From: Isoetes taiwanensis
Lineage: Eukaryota > Streptophyta > Lycopodiopsida > Isoetales > Isoetaceae
NCBI GenBank assembly: GCA_021234155.1
Contig: JAJEKV010000106.1
Location: 1,129,002-1,193,001, forward strand
DNA length: 64,000 nt
Direction of reading: 5' to 3'
Part shown: in pieces, positions 31,115 to 42,203 of the stretch
Position numbering within the stretch: position 1 is the stretch's first letter
How the letters are laid out: every line of letters begins with the position of its first letter
Position numbers and translations under genes: made by a program
The notes under the pieces: generated by a model
Databases searched by the model: none
Told to the model about the DNA's origin: nothing
What the model saw: only the letters and a program-made list of their open reading frames with translations

Positions 31115-31255
31115 GAATGAATGTGCATAGAACAAGAAAAATACCTCGGGATCACCAGTTACATTAAAATCAGTAAAAACATTAGGGTTAAGAAGAATTG
31201 GTAACAGCCATCTGGATCAAGAAGAGTAGCAATCAGATGTAATAGATCCCGACTC
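31115..31255 (-). pseudogene. Duplicated CLU exon fragment
   Basis: This repeats 29,938-30,150 (the NPNVFTDFNVTGDPE exon and flank) but lacks about 80 bp of its middle. It is placed on the upstream side of the first exon, out of gene order. It keeps a GT donor (CCCGAG/GTATTT) that the main copy has lost, so the duplication predates that mutation. Confidence 0.85.
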
Positions 31256-31423
31256 TCCAAAAACAAGGCATTCGAAATGGGAAGCCTCTCCGGTTAGCCG
31301 GTTTGGGGAGTGGCTGTCCAGCAATAGAAGCCACCGCCAGTTTACAGGCTGTAGCAGTTATTAGCACATTCTGAGTATATACTAGCATATACATGGAATA
31401 TGCCATAAACCCATATGAACGAG

Positions 31424-31612
31424 GGTTTGCCCCCTTAGGGACGCCTCACATGTCAGCGGCAAAACTTGCCGGACGTCAAGCCGTTCAAGAGGCTCAGGTC
31501 TGAACTGCTCCAGCAGTTCGGGGACGACCGGCTCAGAGGTCAAACCGGCCGTCTCAGATTTAGTTCATGTGAATGCGTAAAAATTTACATGTGAGGCGCC
31601 TCTTAGGGGCAA
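31424..31612. mobile_element. MITE-like element with GGGTTTGCCCC ends
   Basis: GGGTTTGCCCCCTTAGGGAC plus GCCTCACATGT at left is mirrored by ACATGTGAGGCGCCTCTTAG plus GGGCAACCC at right. It spans about 190 bp with a GC-rich core and no coding capacity. The same ends occur fused at 20,787. Confidence 0.8.
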
Positions 31613-32715
31613 CCCAAAAAGTCCTCGATAAAAAAGAAACCAGTTAAAACAATAAAGGAAATATGGGAAAGAAGATCCAATATAAAGGGTTAAAGATACA
31701 CAAAAAATGAAAGATAAAAGTACTAGAAACTAGAGCAACAAGAGTCAAAATAAAAAATATTATTAGGACAATAAAACATGTAAACAAGAAACTTGACAAA
31801 TGAGTGGAATTAAGGGACCAAATAATCAGGAAAATATGAGATATCTAAGTAGAGAAAACTAAGGATCTAAATGAAGACATATTGCTACGAGACCAAATAA
31901 GAAATTATAGCTAAATTGAATAAAGGAAAAAGATAAAAGAGAGAGACAATCAAGTTTAATGAATGTATTTTATAAATCTGCATATCTGAAGCAGTATGGA
32001 ATGAAGAGGTCAAATGTAATCACAAAAGAGGTGTACAACATAAGATCACATAATTTTCAAAAATATGTAACAATATAGTGTAAAAAAGTAGCACCATGAA
32101 ATGTCAGAGTCAATTGACCAGCATGTTTTTTTGAAACATAGGAAGATCAAGCCTTTAGAAACTACGTAAGTGGTGTACAAAATAAGGCCATATTAAATGT
32201 TTGTAGAACGTCACTACAAAGAAGCTTCAGCAGAATTGAGTAGTAATTATGCTCGAAACAAAATCAAGATACCATATGGAGGGTACAGTCCAGTTACCTG
32301 CACCACAAGAAATTAGACGAGCATTAGTTTGGTTGCCAATAACAGGGTAGTAGGTAAGCAATGGACAAAACCGGCTTATCGCCTTTGACCACTATAACTT
32401 AGTTATACACATAACTTAAATCTAAGCATTATTAAGAGTTGTATTTTGAGAATAGTACATTTAGGACACATAATATAGGAACCATAATGAACCAGCAATA
32501 AACTAAAAATAGGGATTTATTGAGCTATAAGCTAGGATAATACGGAACAATCAGGGCAAAAAAGTTCAAATCTAAAAGTGAACAATTAGAATACCAAGAG
32601 CGATAGGAAAAAAGTTCATACTAGAGACAACGAAGAGAACAAGAGAAAGATAATGAATAAGCAAAGGAGAATTTCAATTTAACTCGGCAGAGATTAAGGG
32701 TAAAGAAAACATGAG
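31613..32715. other. A-rich intergenic DNA
   Basis: Strongly A-rich non-coding sequence with GGA/TAA-type words. No gene or ordered repeat seen. Confidence 0.5.
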
Positions 32716-32912
32716 CTACTCAAGAACCTGAGTGGAAACGTTGGTAGGATCAGAGACCCTAATTTGAGCAGCAGCAGGCAAGAAATAATCCGTAGAAGCA
32801 ACATGATCATTCGAAACAATGACAATGGGAGATTCTATCGTGGAAACTAGATGTTCTAGCAGGACCTTGAGCAATCTAGATGGAACTGCCTGTATCCTCC
32901 AGATTAGGCGTT
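32716..32912 (-). other. Possible exon fragment next to an LTR
   Basis: The minus strand is open across AVPSRLLKVLLEHLVSTIES and IVIVSNDHVASTDYFLPAAA. It looks protein-like but is cut by the LTR end at about 32,914. Family not recognised. Confidence 0.3.
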
Positions 32913-32913
32913 T

Positions 32914-33734
32914 GTGACGCTCCCTACAAAATATACGGCGCTCGGCCGTACACATCGTAGGAAATCCCCCACCCAGCCCTCTAGCCGCATGGGTCCTCCA
33001 TCTATCCTGCACTCCAGGGTATCCCTAGTGCGGGAAGGGGACATGATGATGCCTTGCGCACCCTTCCCCTATGGGCTCCTCTAATGGCCCCTATGCGCGC
33101 ACTAACAACAACAATACATCTAACTACCTCGAAAGGTCGCACATCTGTACATCCATAGATACAACAGAGATATCAATATGCCATAAAACACGAGAGCTCC
33201 TATCCAGACTCAGACTCGTAAGGAGGTAGATTGACAGCTGGGCCTCAAGATAGAGCAGAACGAGATATAACAATGGCGGGGCTGGCTATAAACAATGGCT
33301 AGGGTTGACCACTCCATCCGCCCCTCCTGTGCATACTTTGCAGACAGGCTAGATCGGGCTCTGGCATGTCTATAACCTGCCGGATACGTAGTCTCGTGGT
33401 ATCACCCATCGAGACTACTCGGGGTTGCATCTCCTCGGTCCAATGAAGTAAGAAGAGTTCCATCTCCCCTTCTCGAGGTCTAATGGTTCCATGGGCGACT
33501 AGAGAATCATGGCGACACACGATTCGTCCACGACTGAACTCCCCAAAACAAGAGCCAGACCAACACCTGCAACTCCTGAGGATAAGGGCGACATCATTGA
33601 TCCAGGAAGTGTCGGACCCATACCCGGCCCACACGAAGTGACCGACTATAGACCTAGCCCACTATGGGTCCCCAGTAGCCACGCTCAGTAGGGACCCCCA
33701 TCCACTTTGCCAGTAGCCACGTCTAATCCTAATC
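32914..33734 (-). mobile_element. Solo or truncated LTR (minus orientation)
   Basis: On the minus strand the block ends GGGAGCGTCACA, preceded by GGGGGATTTCCTACGATGTG and a GCCGAGCGCCGTATA-like word, matching the LTR end at 14,900-14,980. A possible start is TGTGATTAGGATTAGACGTG at about 33,734. No primer site adjoins it and no target duplication was identified. Confidence 0.5.
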
Positions 33735-33753
33735 ACATGCATCTAGCTTACAT

Positions 33754-34323
33754 TTAGGGTTCATTGATTAAGGTAGCACTCTGGCCGAGGATAGGCTTCC
33801 CTTTCGTATTCTCAAAAATAGGATATGTAAGTTTGAGATTGTGAGCGGTTGACAGAGTCACGGGAACCTGGGTATAAAGCGGTGGGGCATAAGAATAAGT
33901 AGGTCCTTGAGGCACAACCGAGGACTGTAAGCAAGGCATGTGCGTGGGAAGTGTAAACCCAGGAGGTCCAAAACGTTGTGGATCATTGGGCAAGATCTAT
34001 TGTGTGCTATCCTCGTTCAATTTGAGATCACCAATATTGTAGACATTGACAAGAGGTTGAAAAGATAGTGAAGACTGAAATTTTTGGACATGGTTAGGAT
34101 CAAAAGAAACTTGAGTGTAGCCCATACTGTATGGTGGTGAAGATGGTTGCGAAGGCAACAGGGTTTGTCCAGAAGGAATATGAATTTAAGTACTCTCTGG
34201 CATTTGAAAGTAGTGAGGAGTCTGATGCACTGGAGTGTGATGCGGTGACTGTGGGAGGTGCAGAATGAGCACACGAGAGTAAACAACCTCCTTCAATGTC
34301 ATACTCTGCATTATACATATCGC
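33754..34323 (-). pseudogene. Open-frame remnant interrupted by the 13.6 kb transposon
   Basis: The minus strand reads, from the transposon edge leftwards, RDMYNAEYDIEGGCLLSCAH, then Ser-rich sequence, then PQRFGPPGFTLPTHMPCLQS and LKLTYPIFENTKGKPILGQS. Across the transposon, the minus strand at 48,060-47,925 reads DVIRAFTQEELLSQTAARLD and RRQCREAA in the frame that continues into RDMYNA once a single GAGC target copy is counted. It is therefore one gene split by the insertion. Family not recognised; a retrotransposon gag-like protein is possible. Confidence 0.55.
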
Positions 34324-34327
34324 GAGC

Positions 34328-34353
34328 GGGTGAAAGCATGTTGTAGTGGAACA
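34328..34353. repeat. Left terminal inverted repeat
   Basis: It begins GGGTGAAAGCATGTTG and ends GTAGTGGAACA. TSD GAGC lies immediately outside. The adjoining subterminal DNA to 34,420 has GTGTGGTGGG and AGCACCACA, the same words found inside the right end. Confidence 0.93.
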
Positions 34354-34583
34354 AAAACGTGCATTTTAGCACCACAATTTTGGGTGCTAAGTGTGGTGGG
34401 ATAAACCGAATTTGTAGTGGGAGAGGCAGTTATTTTTTCAAATATACACATGATTACTTATTCAAAATTTTGTCTTTTCTTAATTACACGATGCCTGTTT
34501 TCATTTTCCCCCAAAAACTCTGATCCCGCTCCCTAAATCCGGCAAGACCATTTCTGAATTCTGGCAAGAAGATCGATCACGAA

Positions 34584-37500
34584 ATGGCTTTGATCATACC
34601 GGACTTGAATGCCACGGGATACACCTACAAGGAAATGTACAGACAAGAAAAGCATTACGCCACACAAGAAGAAATCGAGTCTGTTTGGGGGCCGAAAGTA
34701 TCAGGGAAATCCACTTACAGGTGGGTTGCATTCTAGATTCGGGGATGCCCATGATTCTCTGTTGTTTAAAATATTGTTTCATTTCATCATGCAGGTTGAA
34801 GAATCTGAGCAAGGAGAGGTATAATGAATATATGTCCCTTTACAGGAAAATCTCACAAAGGACGTGTGCCTGGGGAGGCATGGCCTCACAGACTATGGTT
34901 GTTGCGTATTACCTTCACACAAAAGGTAAAGAAATAAACTAGTTGAGTTTCTGGCAACAGTTAAGAGAAAAAGGGTCTGAAGCCTCTCCGTCCCAACGTA
35001 AGAGGAAGCATGCAAGCATTTCAAATAGTGAGGAAGCGGAGCAAAATGCCACAGATGATGCTTCCTCTCTTGAAATGACTAGGCCACAATTCAAGCCTCC
35101 TCAAGCTGTAAGAAGAATCTCGGGGAAAATCACTGAAAAAATAGGTACTTTTCAACCCTATTCTTCTGAAACCACCATACGATGCAATTTAATATTGGAA
35201 CTGTTATTTTCCAGAAAGGTCTAGCAAGCTTGAACAATCAGGTACACCACTTTTTCTTCATTTGGGTGTGTTGTAAGTTATGTGTAGGAAATTTGTGCTG
35301 CTAGTTTCGAATTGTGGTGGATAATTTCAGTTCACAGTAGTATGTAGCTCCAAATGTGTTACAGGGCAGTCATATGGTGCCAATTATATGTTAATAATAT
35401 AGTTTATAGCGTATGTAGTGTCATATATAGTACCAAACGTGGTACCTTATCTGAATAGTGGATTGGCTTCCATATGTTTCTATACTTAGTGTCATATGTG
35501 ATGTTAGATATGGTGATACTTGTGAATGGTGGATTGTCTGCCATATGTGGTGCCAACTGCTGCGCTAAATATTGCACCACGCTATGTGCCACATGTGGGG
35601 TGGTGGATGCCTGCCGGATGTGGTGCTTTCTGTGCATTGTGGTGCCACATGTGGTGTCTAATGTGGCACCACTATGGTTCCACATTTTGCACCACATGTG
35701 GTGTCTTTGACGCCATTTGTGGTGCGAAGTAATGGATATCTGCCATATGTAGTGCTTTGGGTGCATTGTGGTGCCATATGTGGTGTGGCATGTGGCACCA
35801 TCTATGCCGCCGTTTGTGGTGCAAAGTTTGTCATGATGGAATTTGTGGTGTGTAAAGTGGTGCCTGTTATGTCATGTGGTACTAACCTTGGATTACTTTC
35901 CAGTTGAATTCAACAGGACACTGAGAGAATGGATCAACTCTACAAGATCAGAAGTGATTCAGTGTAAGGCGAGGTTGCAAACTTGTGATCAAAGCCTGCA
36001 GGTGCTATAAATGAAGGTTCAACACCTTGAGTTTCAGACCGAGAAGATGAATAAAGATTTAAAAAAATGGGAAGGAATGATTAAGGATAAACCAAGTCGT
36101 GCAGACGGTATTCGGGCTATATGCCAAGATACAGAGGCTGAGCTCAAGGAACTATTACCAGACCTTGAGCAGACAAAAATCGAGGAGCTTAATCTGCTGT
36201 CAGCCAGGGAAGCAGACACAACAGCATTGAAAGTGCTGGAACCAAGGTTAGAGAGGTTCCTGTCTTGCAAGGACCGTCTTCCTTTATTTGTCTTGGATCC
36301 ACTACTTCCAGACCTTGATAAGGCTGAAGATTATGGTAGTGGCTGTCCATTCTGTGGCAAGATCCTCCAGTGGATGGGGAAACCACTACCAACTTTGATT
36401 GCTGAATGCAGTCACCAATACCATCTTCCATGTCTGCTCAGCCTCTTGAGGTCCTTCATAACAAAGTTCCTGAAGTGCTTAGTATAATTGTATTCTCATT
36501 GACAAATTTGTGTTCACTTTGCAGGATTTGTAATCACTGTTGCATTGAGAATTGCTGTCATGAATTTTCTACGGCATGGGTACAAGCCTTAGGTGTGAGT
36601 AGGGAGGATCAAAAGCAACTTCAAGCTACTGAGACACTTATAGGTGAGCGCCCTTGTCATATTGAGATGCCAAAGCATAGTTACAATCAATTGTGATTCA
36701 ATTCCAGGTTTGCAGAGCATGGTGCCGTTTACTAATTTAGGTTTAACTGTTCATACTGGTGGCAATGACTTTGTGAGTCCATATAGCACACCAAAAAGGG
36801 ACTTATTTTCTACCCTCAAAGGTAACCAAGTCTTGTTTGATGCAATTGGGATATATAGCTTACTTCTTCATCCCTACTTTGTAGATATAGAGGTACAATA
36901 TGATCAGCTAGGGGGACAAGACACTCACACCCCTCCAAAAGCATTAGACACAGATAGAAACTCGGGCAAATCAGAAGATGCATCAGGTTATAGGAACTCG
37001 GACAAATCAGCACATGTCAACAAATCAGTAGGTGCATCAAGTCAAGCTCCAACTCGACAACAATCTGCCAAATCAGCAGATGCATTAAGTCATGCTCCAC
37101 ACTAATCTGCCAAATCAGCAGATGCATCAGGTTATGATCTGAACAAATCGATAGGTGAATCTAAGTCACAAGGTGACCCATATAGTTACAGAATCTGTTC
37201 AATTTTTGCAACTGGAAGTGTCTTAGAGAAAAATCAAGAGCAGAATTCCAAGCAAAAGACACCTCCAAGCCATGCTGAAGCAGAAGTTTCCAGCCCTGCA
37301 CCAACTCTGTCCATGCAGAAGACTACAAGGTTAAGCCCAATCCTGCTTGTTTTTTACTACAATGGAGTTTTGGGTAGAAGCTATGACAAGAGTCAAAAAA
37401 TACCCACTGCCAAAGAAGAGGGTGTTACCATGGTCCAACTTAACAGATCCAAGGTTGCAGTAACTAGACCAGGCTGGGGCCGAGTTCTTAGATTGGTGCA

Positions 37501-37967
37501 GTCAGAATTTTCATATAGCACTTTGGTCCAGCCTGCAGGCTCAAAACATGAGAATGATAGTTAAGGGAGCATTGATGAAATACAAGGACAAATTCCAGTT
37601 CATATGGACTCAGGATCAGTGTACGAGCACAAATTTATATAACAGTGGAAAGCCAATTTTTCTGAAGCACCTCAAAAAGGTCTACGACGCATATCCAGGT
37701 TTCACAAAAGAGAACGTGCTTCTCATTGATGACAGCAGATACAAAGGGTACCTCAATGAGCCAAACACCATGATCTGTCCAAACAGCTGGAGCCTTGACA
37801 GAGTAGATGGCAATTTTCTCATGAATGATCTAAAGGATTGGCTTCAGGGATTGCTGAAGGCAGAGAATGTGCAAAGTTATGTCGAAAGCAACAAAATGCT
37901 GAATATGTTTGACACTGAGAGTCAAATTTGTATTAATATGATGAAAAAACATAGAACTAAAGCCTAG
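34584..37967 (+). CDS. Transposon cargo gene: coiled coil, RING-like finger, FCP1-like phosphatase
   Basis: Exons include 34,584-34,720 (MALIIPDLNATGYTYKEMYR), 34,795-34,925 (YMSLYRKISQRTCAWGGMAS), about 34,943-35,144, 35,215-35,241, 35,904-36,450, 36,525-36,643, about 36,716-36,821 and about 36,888-37,967. The coiled coil (TLREWINSTRSEVIQ onward) has a TAA at about 36,008. A zinc finger follows: CPFC, then CSHQYHLPC and, after the intron, ICNHC, an arrangement like a RING finger. A Ser/Lys-rich linker precedes an FCP1/NIF-type phosphatase: LLVFYYNGVLG at the position of the catalytic D-L-N-G loop (first Asp replaced by Tyr), HIALWSS, WTQDQC, GKPIFLKHLKKV and LLIDDSRYKGYLNEPNT. One shift lies at about 37,500. 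FCP1 enzymes dephosphorylate Ser/Thr in the polymerase II tail; loss of the first Asp predicts an inactive domain here. One or several genes are possible. Confidence 0.6.
35450..35890. repeat. TGTGGTG-rich minisatellite in an intron of the cargo gene
   Basis: CATATGTGGTGCC, CACATGTGGTGTC and similar words repeat at irregular 15-40 bp steps. Open frames across it (Met/Val/Cys-rich) are repeat products. The motif TGTGGTG recurs throughout this transposon. Confidence 0.85.
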
Positions 37968-38129
37968 AAATAGTATTATTGTGTATATGATGTAACTTCT
38001 CTATACTTTTTAATATAAACAAAGTTTTACTTCAATTGTTCATTTCTTGGCTATTTCAATGTTCCTCAAGGTTTTCAATGATCTTCCATTTGCTGAATGT
38101 AAACTTACACCACCAGCACGAGGACTGCA

Positions 38130-38979
38130 GTGTTAAAAGTGCACATTCGACCAGAACACTTGCCACTTGAAGTGTTTAAAGGACAGCAGGAGCCTCTTGT
38201 ACTTGATCAAGATTCAATCAGAATATTGGAGAAAAGTAGGGATTGGTTCAGTGACAGGATAGTCCATTTCTTCATGAGGTTAGTAATTTAATATAAACAA
38301 CTCAGATTTGAAGTCTTCTGTTGTTTTTTAAAGCATCTTGTTTTACCAGACCTTGGACTTTGGCAGGTGTATACACCAATTCTGCATCAAGCATGACATG
38401 GAACAGAGGTTCCATTTCATGGATCCGCTCATTTACACATTACTGTCGAAGGAGCATGCTTCAAAGGACAAACTGTTGAACCCTCAACTTGCAATTTCGG
38501 AATGTACCATTCTGCCAGCATGTTATCAGCAGCACTGGACAATGTATGTCATTGTAGGTCTTAGAGGTCAGCCAGTTAAATGTCAGCCAGGTGTGTACCA
38601 TTTTGACAGCCTAGAAATGTACAAGGGCTCCAATCTGTCATGAGTTTTGTTGAGGATGCAAACACAAAATTCCCAAGCACCATAAAGCTGCACCACAAGA
38701 GAATTACAAGTTTCCCCACTCAGTCTGATTGCTGGTCGTGTGGTCCTGCTATATGTGTCTTTGTAAAGAAAGTTGTGGCTGCAGTAATGCGAGACTTGGA
38801 CATACTATCCCAATGCAAGGTGAGTTCGTAAATTTGAAGGTATTACTCATCCAATGTGAGGCCTGATATGTTTGTTGCAGGGTGTACCAATTTCTAGTGG
38901 GGAGCTGCTGGACACGCGCAGAATGATGATTGATAGCACAGTTGCTCTAGTAATGAAGCTGAGGTTGACAGATCAATAG
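38130..38979 (+). pseudogene. Ulp1-like (C48) SUMO-protease family gene
   Basis: The first block (about 38,130-38,278) reads LEKSRDWFSDRIVHFFMR and ends at a splice donor; it matches the W-L-x-D-x-x-I entry helix of Ulp1 proteases. The second block, from 38,368, has ECTILPACYQQHWTMYVIVG (catalytic His) and GVYHFDSLE (catalytic Asp). After a shift at about 38,640 comes FPTQSDCWSCGPAICVFVKK, with the Q and C of the active site. A last exon from 38,882 ends MKLRLTDQ at 38,979. All three catalytic residues are present, so the family call is firm. The shift at 38,640 makes this copy defective as read. Ulp1-type proteases occur in several plant transposon groups. It shares strand and order with the FCP1-like gene just upstream. 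Confidence 0.8.
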
Positions 38980-39121
38980 ATCTTTACTTATAATCTATTG
39001 TTTGTATTATTGTAACCAAAGAGGTTATTCTTGTAACCTATTTTTTCATTGACATTATAATGTACATTGTTGTATACTATTGTATACAATAGACTTTTCT
39101 GGCTGACCAGAGCAACACTCT

Positions 39122-39442
39122 GGGTGAAAGCATGTTAGGGTGTACCACTTTTGGAACCTGCAAAAGTACATACACTAGGTACTTTAGAATTGGGTACTTT
39201 TTTAATTTTCTTTTCATTAAAACTAACTAAAAAATTCAAAATAAAAGTCAATGTCATGTTAATATTCAACGTTAAGATAAAGGTAATGTTATTGGAGGCC
39301 AAAATAAATACAACAATTCTAAAACATAGCTTTTATTGAGATATTACATAGGTACCCAGTACCCAGAGGTGGCTACCTTTTTGGGTACCTTTTTAGTCCC
39401 TAAATGATACTTTTTAAGGCACACCCTAACATGCTTTTACCC
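39122..39442. mobile_element. Nested MITE sharing the transposon ends
   Basis: GGGTGAAAGCATGTTAGGGT at left and its inverse at right (ending GCTTTTACCC) enclose about 320 bp without genes. The first 15 bases equal the end of the 13.6 kb element, so it is a non-autonomous relative. Flanks give a 3-5 bp duplication of CTCTG that cannot be placed exactly because the ends are C/G runs. Confidence 0.85.
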
Positions 39443-39544
39443 TCTGGTGGAGTTCAAATCTCCAGAAGAAATTGATGTAAATTAACGTATCTTGGAATAA
39501 AAAGCTAAAGATGTATTCAAAGAGACATCTAGATGAAAATGACA

Positions 39545-39680
39545 ATGTGGTGATACATGTGGTGATAGATGTGGTGATGCAAATGATGCATGTGGTGAAT
39601 CATGTGGTGAATACTGTGGTGATACTGTGGTGATGCAAATGGTACATATGGTGAATCATGTGGTGACATGTGGTGGGTGG
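39545..39680. repeat. TGTGGTGATACA tandem words
   Basis: TGTGGTGATACATGTGGTGA, TGTGGTGAATCA and related 12 bp units repeat about ten times. Same motif as at 35.5, 43.2 and 46.4 kb. Confidence 0.85.
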
Positions 39681-39797
39681 CTCGGCTCCCGAAGTGTGCA
39701 ATCGTATGCATGCAAACGTCCCTTTCCTCTTCTGCCTCATTCCCAAAATTACGATTTTGCATCCCTTTTATTCCCAAAATTCTGCCCTACAGCTTCA

Positions 39798-39860
39798 TTT
39801 CGTCCATTTCGTTCATTCCGTCCCCATCGTTCATTCCGTCCATTTCGTTCATTCCGTCCA
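39798..39860. repeat. TTCATTCCGTCCATTTCG tandem repeat
   Basis: Three to four degenerate 20 bp units directly before the start codon at 39,860. Overlapping open frames on both strands are repeat products. Confidence 0.8.
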
Positions 39861-40153
39861 TGGCCAGGTTCAAGACTACAGTGCGCAGGAGTACTCCAGC
39901 CATTGTGCTTGCTCCTTCGCCGCCAGCACGGTCAGAATCCGTGTCTTCGTCTAGAGGCCATCCAGTTACAGTGGTGGCCAAGTTCACTCCACCAGAGGTG
40001 GAAAAGCTTATCACCGAGGCACAAGCCGTCTGTTCGATCCGGGTTCTGGAATGGGTCGATCGAGGTTACCCCGACGAGGAGCGTCTTCTAGAAATGAAGA
40101 TGTATGCCATGGAGGACGACCTCCATATAGAGCTGAGGATGGCCCCCGCCTGA
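39860..40153 (+). CDS. Small unrecognised transposon gene
   Basis: A 97-residue frame starting MARFKTTVRRSTPAIVLAPS: a basic, Ser/Pro-rich N-terminus followed by a helical part (VEKLITEAQAVCSIRVLEWV) and an acidic amphipathic end (EERLLEMKMYAMEDDLHIEL). The frame is also open upstream to 39,668, but that part is a simple repeat, so I choose the ATG at 39,860. It has no stop or shift and lies in plus orientation like the Ulp1 gene. A basic N-terminus with acidic C-terminus is seen in small accessory proteins of transposons, but there is no family match. Confidence 0.5.
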   Translation: MARFKTTVRRSTPAIVLAPSPPARSESVSSSRGHPVTVVAKFTPPEVEKLITEAQAVCSIRVLEWVDRGYPDEERLLEMKMYAMEDDLHIELRMAPA

Positions 40154-40218
40154 AGATCAAGCCTGCTGTTCCCCTGATTAGTTTAGATTTGTTTTTTTAA
40201 TCCCTGGTTTCAATTGTT

Positions 40219-40335
40219 TTGCAATGGTCCTTGTGACTATTTTTTGTAAAGCTTTTTCATTAAAGACAGAACTTGTTTTGCAATAGTCCTTGTGACTCTA
40301 TTTTTTGTAAAGCTTTTTCATTAATGACAGAACTC
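40219..40335. repeat. 58 bp tandem duplication
   Basis: Two copies of TTTTGCAAT-x-GTCCTTGTGACT followed by TTTTTTGTAAAGCTTTTTCA. It lies downstream of the small gene, so it may be its 3' untranslated region. The following AT-rich stretch to 41,150 has no convincing gene. Confidence 0.8.
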
Positions 40336-41155
40336 CTCTTCTCTACAGCTGTTGTGACTATTTTTTTTGCTTTAATTGTTCTCTGAGTTTCCACTGTTCT
40401 TTCAGTTAACTGAACTGTTTCTATCCTTTTCTGTACAGATATAAGAGACATGTTTGGTATTTAGTTTGCAACTCAAGTTTTTGGTATTTAGTTTGCAACT
40501 CAAGTTAATAACAGTTTTTGTCATTAATTATAAAATGCAAAGTACAAAGCAAAGTATGCTGCATACCAAAACAAACATTAAAGTCAACAAGGAATTTCAA
40601 GGTGCAGAATTTATGATCTGCACACTAACAAAATATGGTAACCAGCAACAAATAGGAAAATATGAGGTGGGTGGCTCGGGTTCAAAAGAAATAGAGTTCA
40701 AAAGAAACTGAAAAGAAAAACACAGAATTCCCTGAAGCAAAAGTTAGTGGCCTTGCAAGAATCTTTGCACAAAGCAGAGCTTAATGAATTTTGGCCTCAT
40801 ATCAATTCAGGGACCTAATTTGGGATTCATATATTGCTGTCACCAAAATCAGTCAAGATACTGTGAGGAATGTGAGAGCCATTCCATTTTCTGACCGGGT
40901 CAAAAAATGGTCAATGCCCCTGGCTGATTGTGGTGAAAACAGTGGTGAAAACTGTGGTGATGCAAACGTTGTTTTTATATTTCAAATAATAAAAATACAT
41001 ATGGAAATCTACCACAACAGGTAGAATAGTAATTACATAAGCACACATGGAATACAGATTCATGGGCCTTTTAACAAAATTATCTAAAGATGTCTTAGAT
41101 ACATATCGATGAGCAAAATTTTTGGACCAAGTTTTTCTTTTTTTCAAGTTCAGTT

Positions 41156-41860
41156 CTAGACCATTTCCTCCACATCCTGCATGGTTAAATCAGGGACCTC
41201 ATTCCTGCCAAACATCTTCAGCAACATGTCTAGCGTGGTAGTACTGTAGTTAGTGAAGTCCAATAAGAGGAGGACATGGGCCTCCCTTCTTTGCTGCCAT
41301 TTGTGGTATAAGTTCTGAAAGTAAGGCTCCAGGCTATTGAACCTCCACAATTCATGCTGCTTCAGCGCTTTTTTGATGGCTTTGGCATGCACCATCTCCC
41401 TTCTAAGTGCATTAAAAGTTTCTACCTGCTCAAGCTCAGAAAGCCGGGATTCTTCTTCATCTGAGTATTCAGCATTCCCCATCATCCTATCAGCAGCACC
41501 AAACCTATTCAATCTACTCTGCCCGTCTGTGTAGCACATCATCACAAATATTAAGATTAGTAATATAGAAATCACATTCTACTACAAAGAAAGGGAACCG
41601 CCTGTCACTGCCTTGGCTTCTAAGTCTTTAAGCCTATCAGGAATTAACCTATGTTTTAAGCCTAGAATACCTCAGAATTCATGGATCCTCCGGTGGCCCT
41701 GCTCCTCTAATATCCGCCTCTGTTCCTGGTTTATTTGCTCAAGTATAGGTCCTACCAGATGCGACTGCATTTGAACTGGCGAAATTGTTTGTGCTCGTGT
41801 TCTCCTTCTGTCTTCTTCCGCCATAGCTGGATTGGGATAAACCAATGTCTGCATGCAAAA
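41156..41860 (-). CDS. Unrecognised minus-strand transposon gene
   Basis: Two exon-like blocks. The upstream one (about 41,824-41,672) reads MAEEDRRRTRAQTISPVQMQ and SHLVGPILEQINQEQRRILE. The downstream one (about 41,540-41,156) reads DGQSRLNRFGAADRMMGNAE, LSELEQVETFNALRREMVHA, LEPYFQNLYHKWQQRREAHV and DMLLKMFGRNEVPDLTMQDV. The protein would be about 190 residues, helical and charged, with no zinc ligands or membrane segment. Intron sites between the blocks are plausible (a TAC/AG-like context near 41,540) but not proven. Function unknown. Confidence 0.45.
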
Positions 41861-42203
41861 CTAGATTTAGGGTTTCCGTCCAATGCTTCCTGCCGAGCCA
41901 GCTTTTGAATGATTGACCCTGCATTTGATGTGACAGATTTCCAATGGTGGGTTTCATCATGTGTTTCTCTGTCCCATTCTGTTCATCCTTAATGTAACTT
42001 TTCTGTGTGTCACTTTCACCCTGCTCCCACCAAATCCAGCCACTGTGACTATACCTTTCCCCTTAGTCTATTAAAGAGTGAAGATTGAAGACTGAAGATT
42101 TATATTAAACATATAAAATGATTTGTATTAAACATTTCAGATTACATAAGAAACAAAACTTCTTATATACATTGCTTTCATTCCTGGTCTTATATACATT
42201 GCC

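Noticed and set aside
35474-35907. Cys/Val/Met-rich small proteins on the plus strand
   Set aside because: They are translations of the TGTGGTG minisatellite in an intron.
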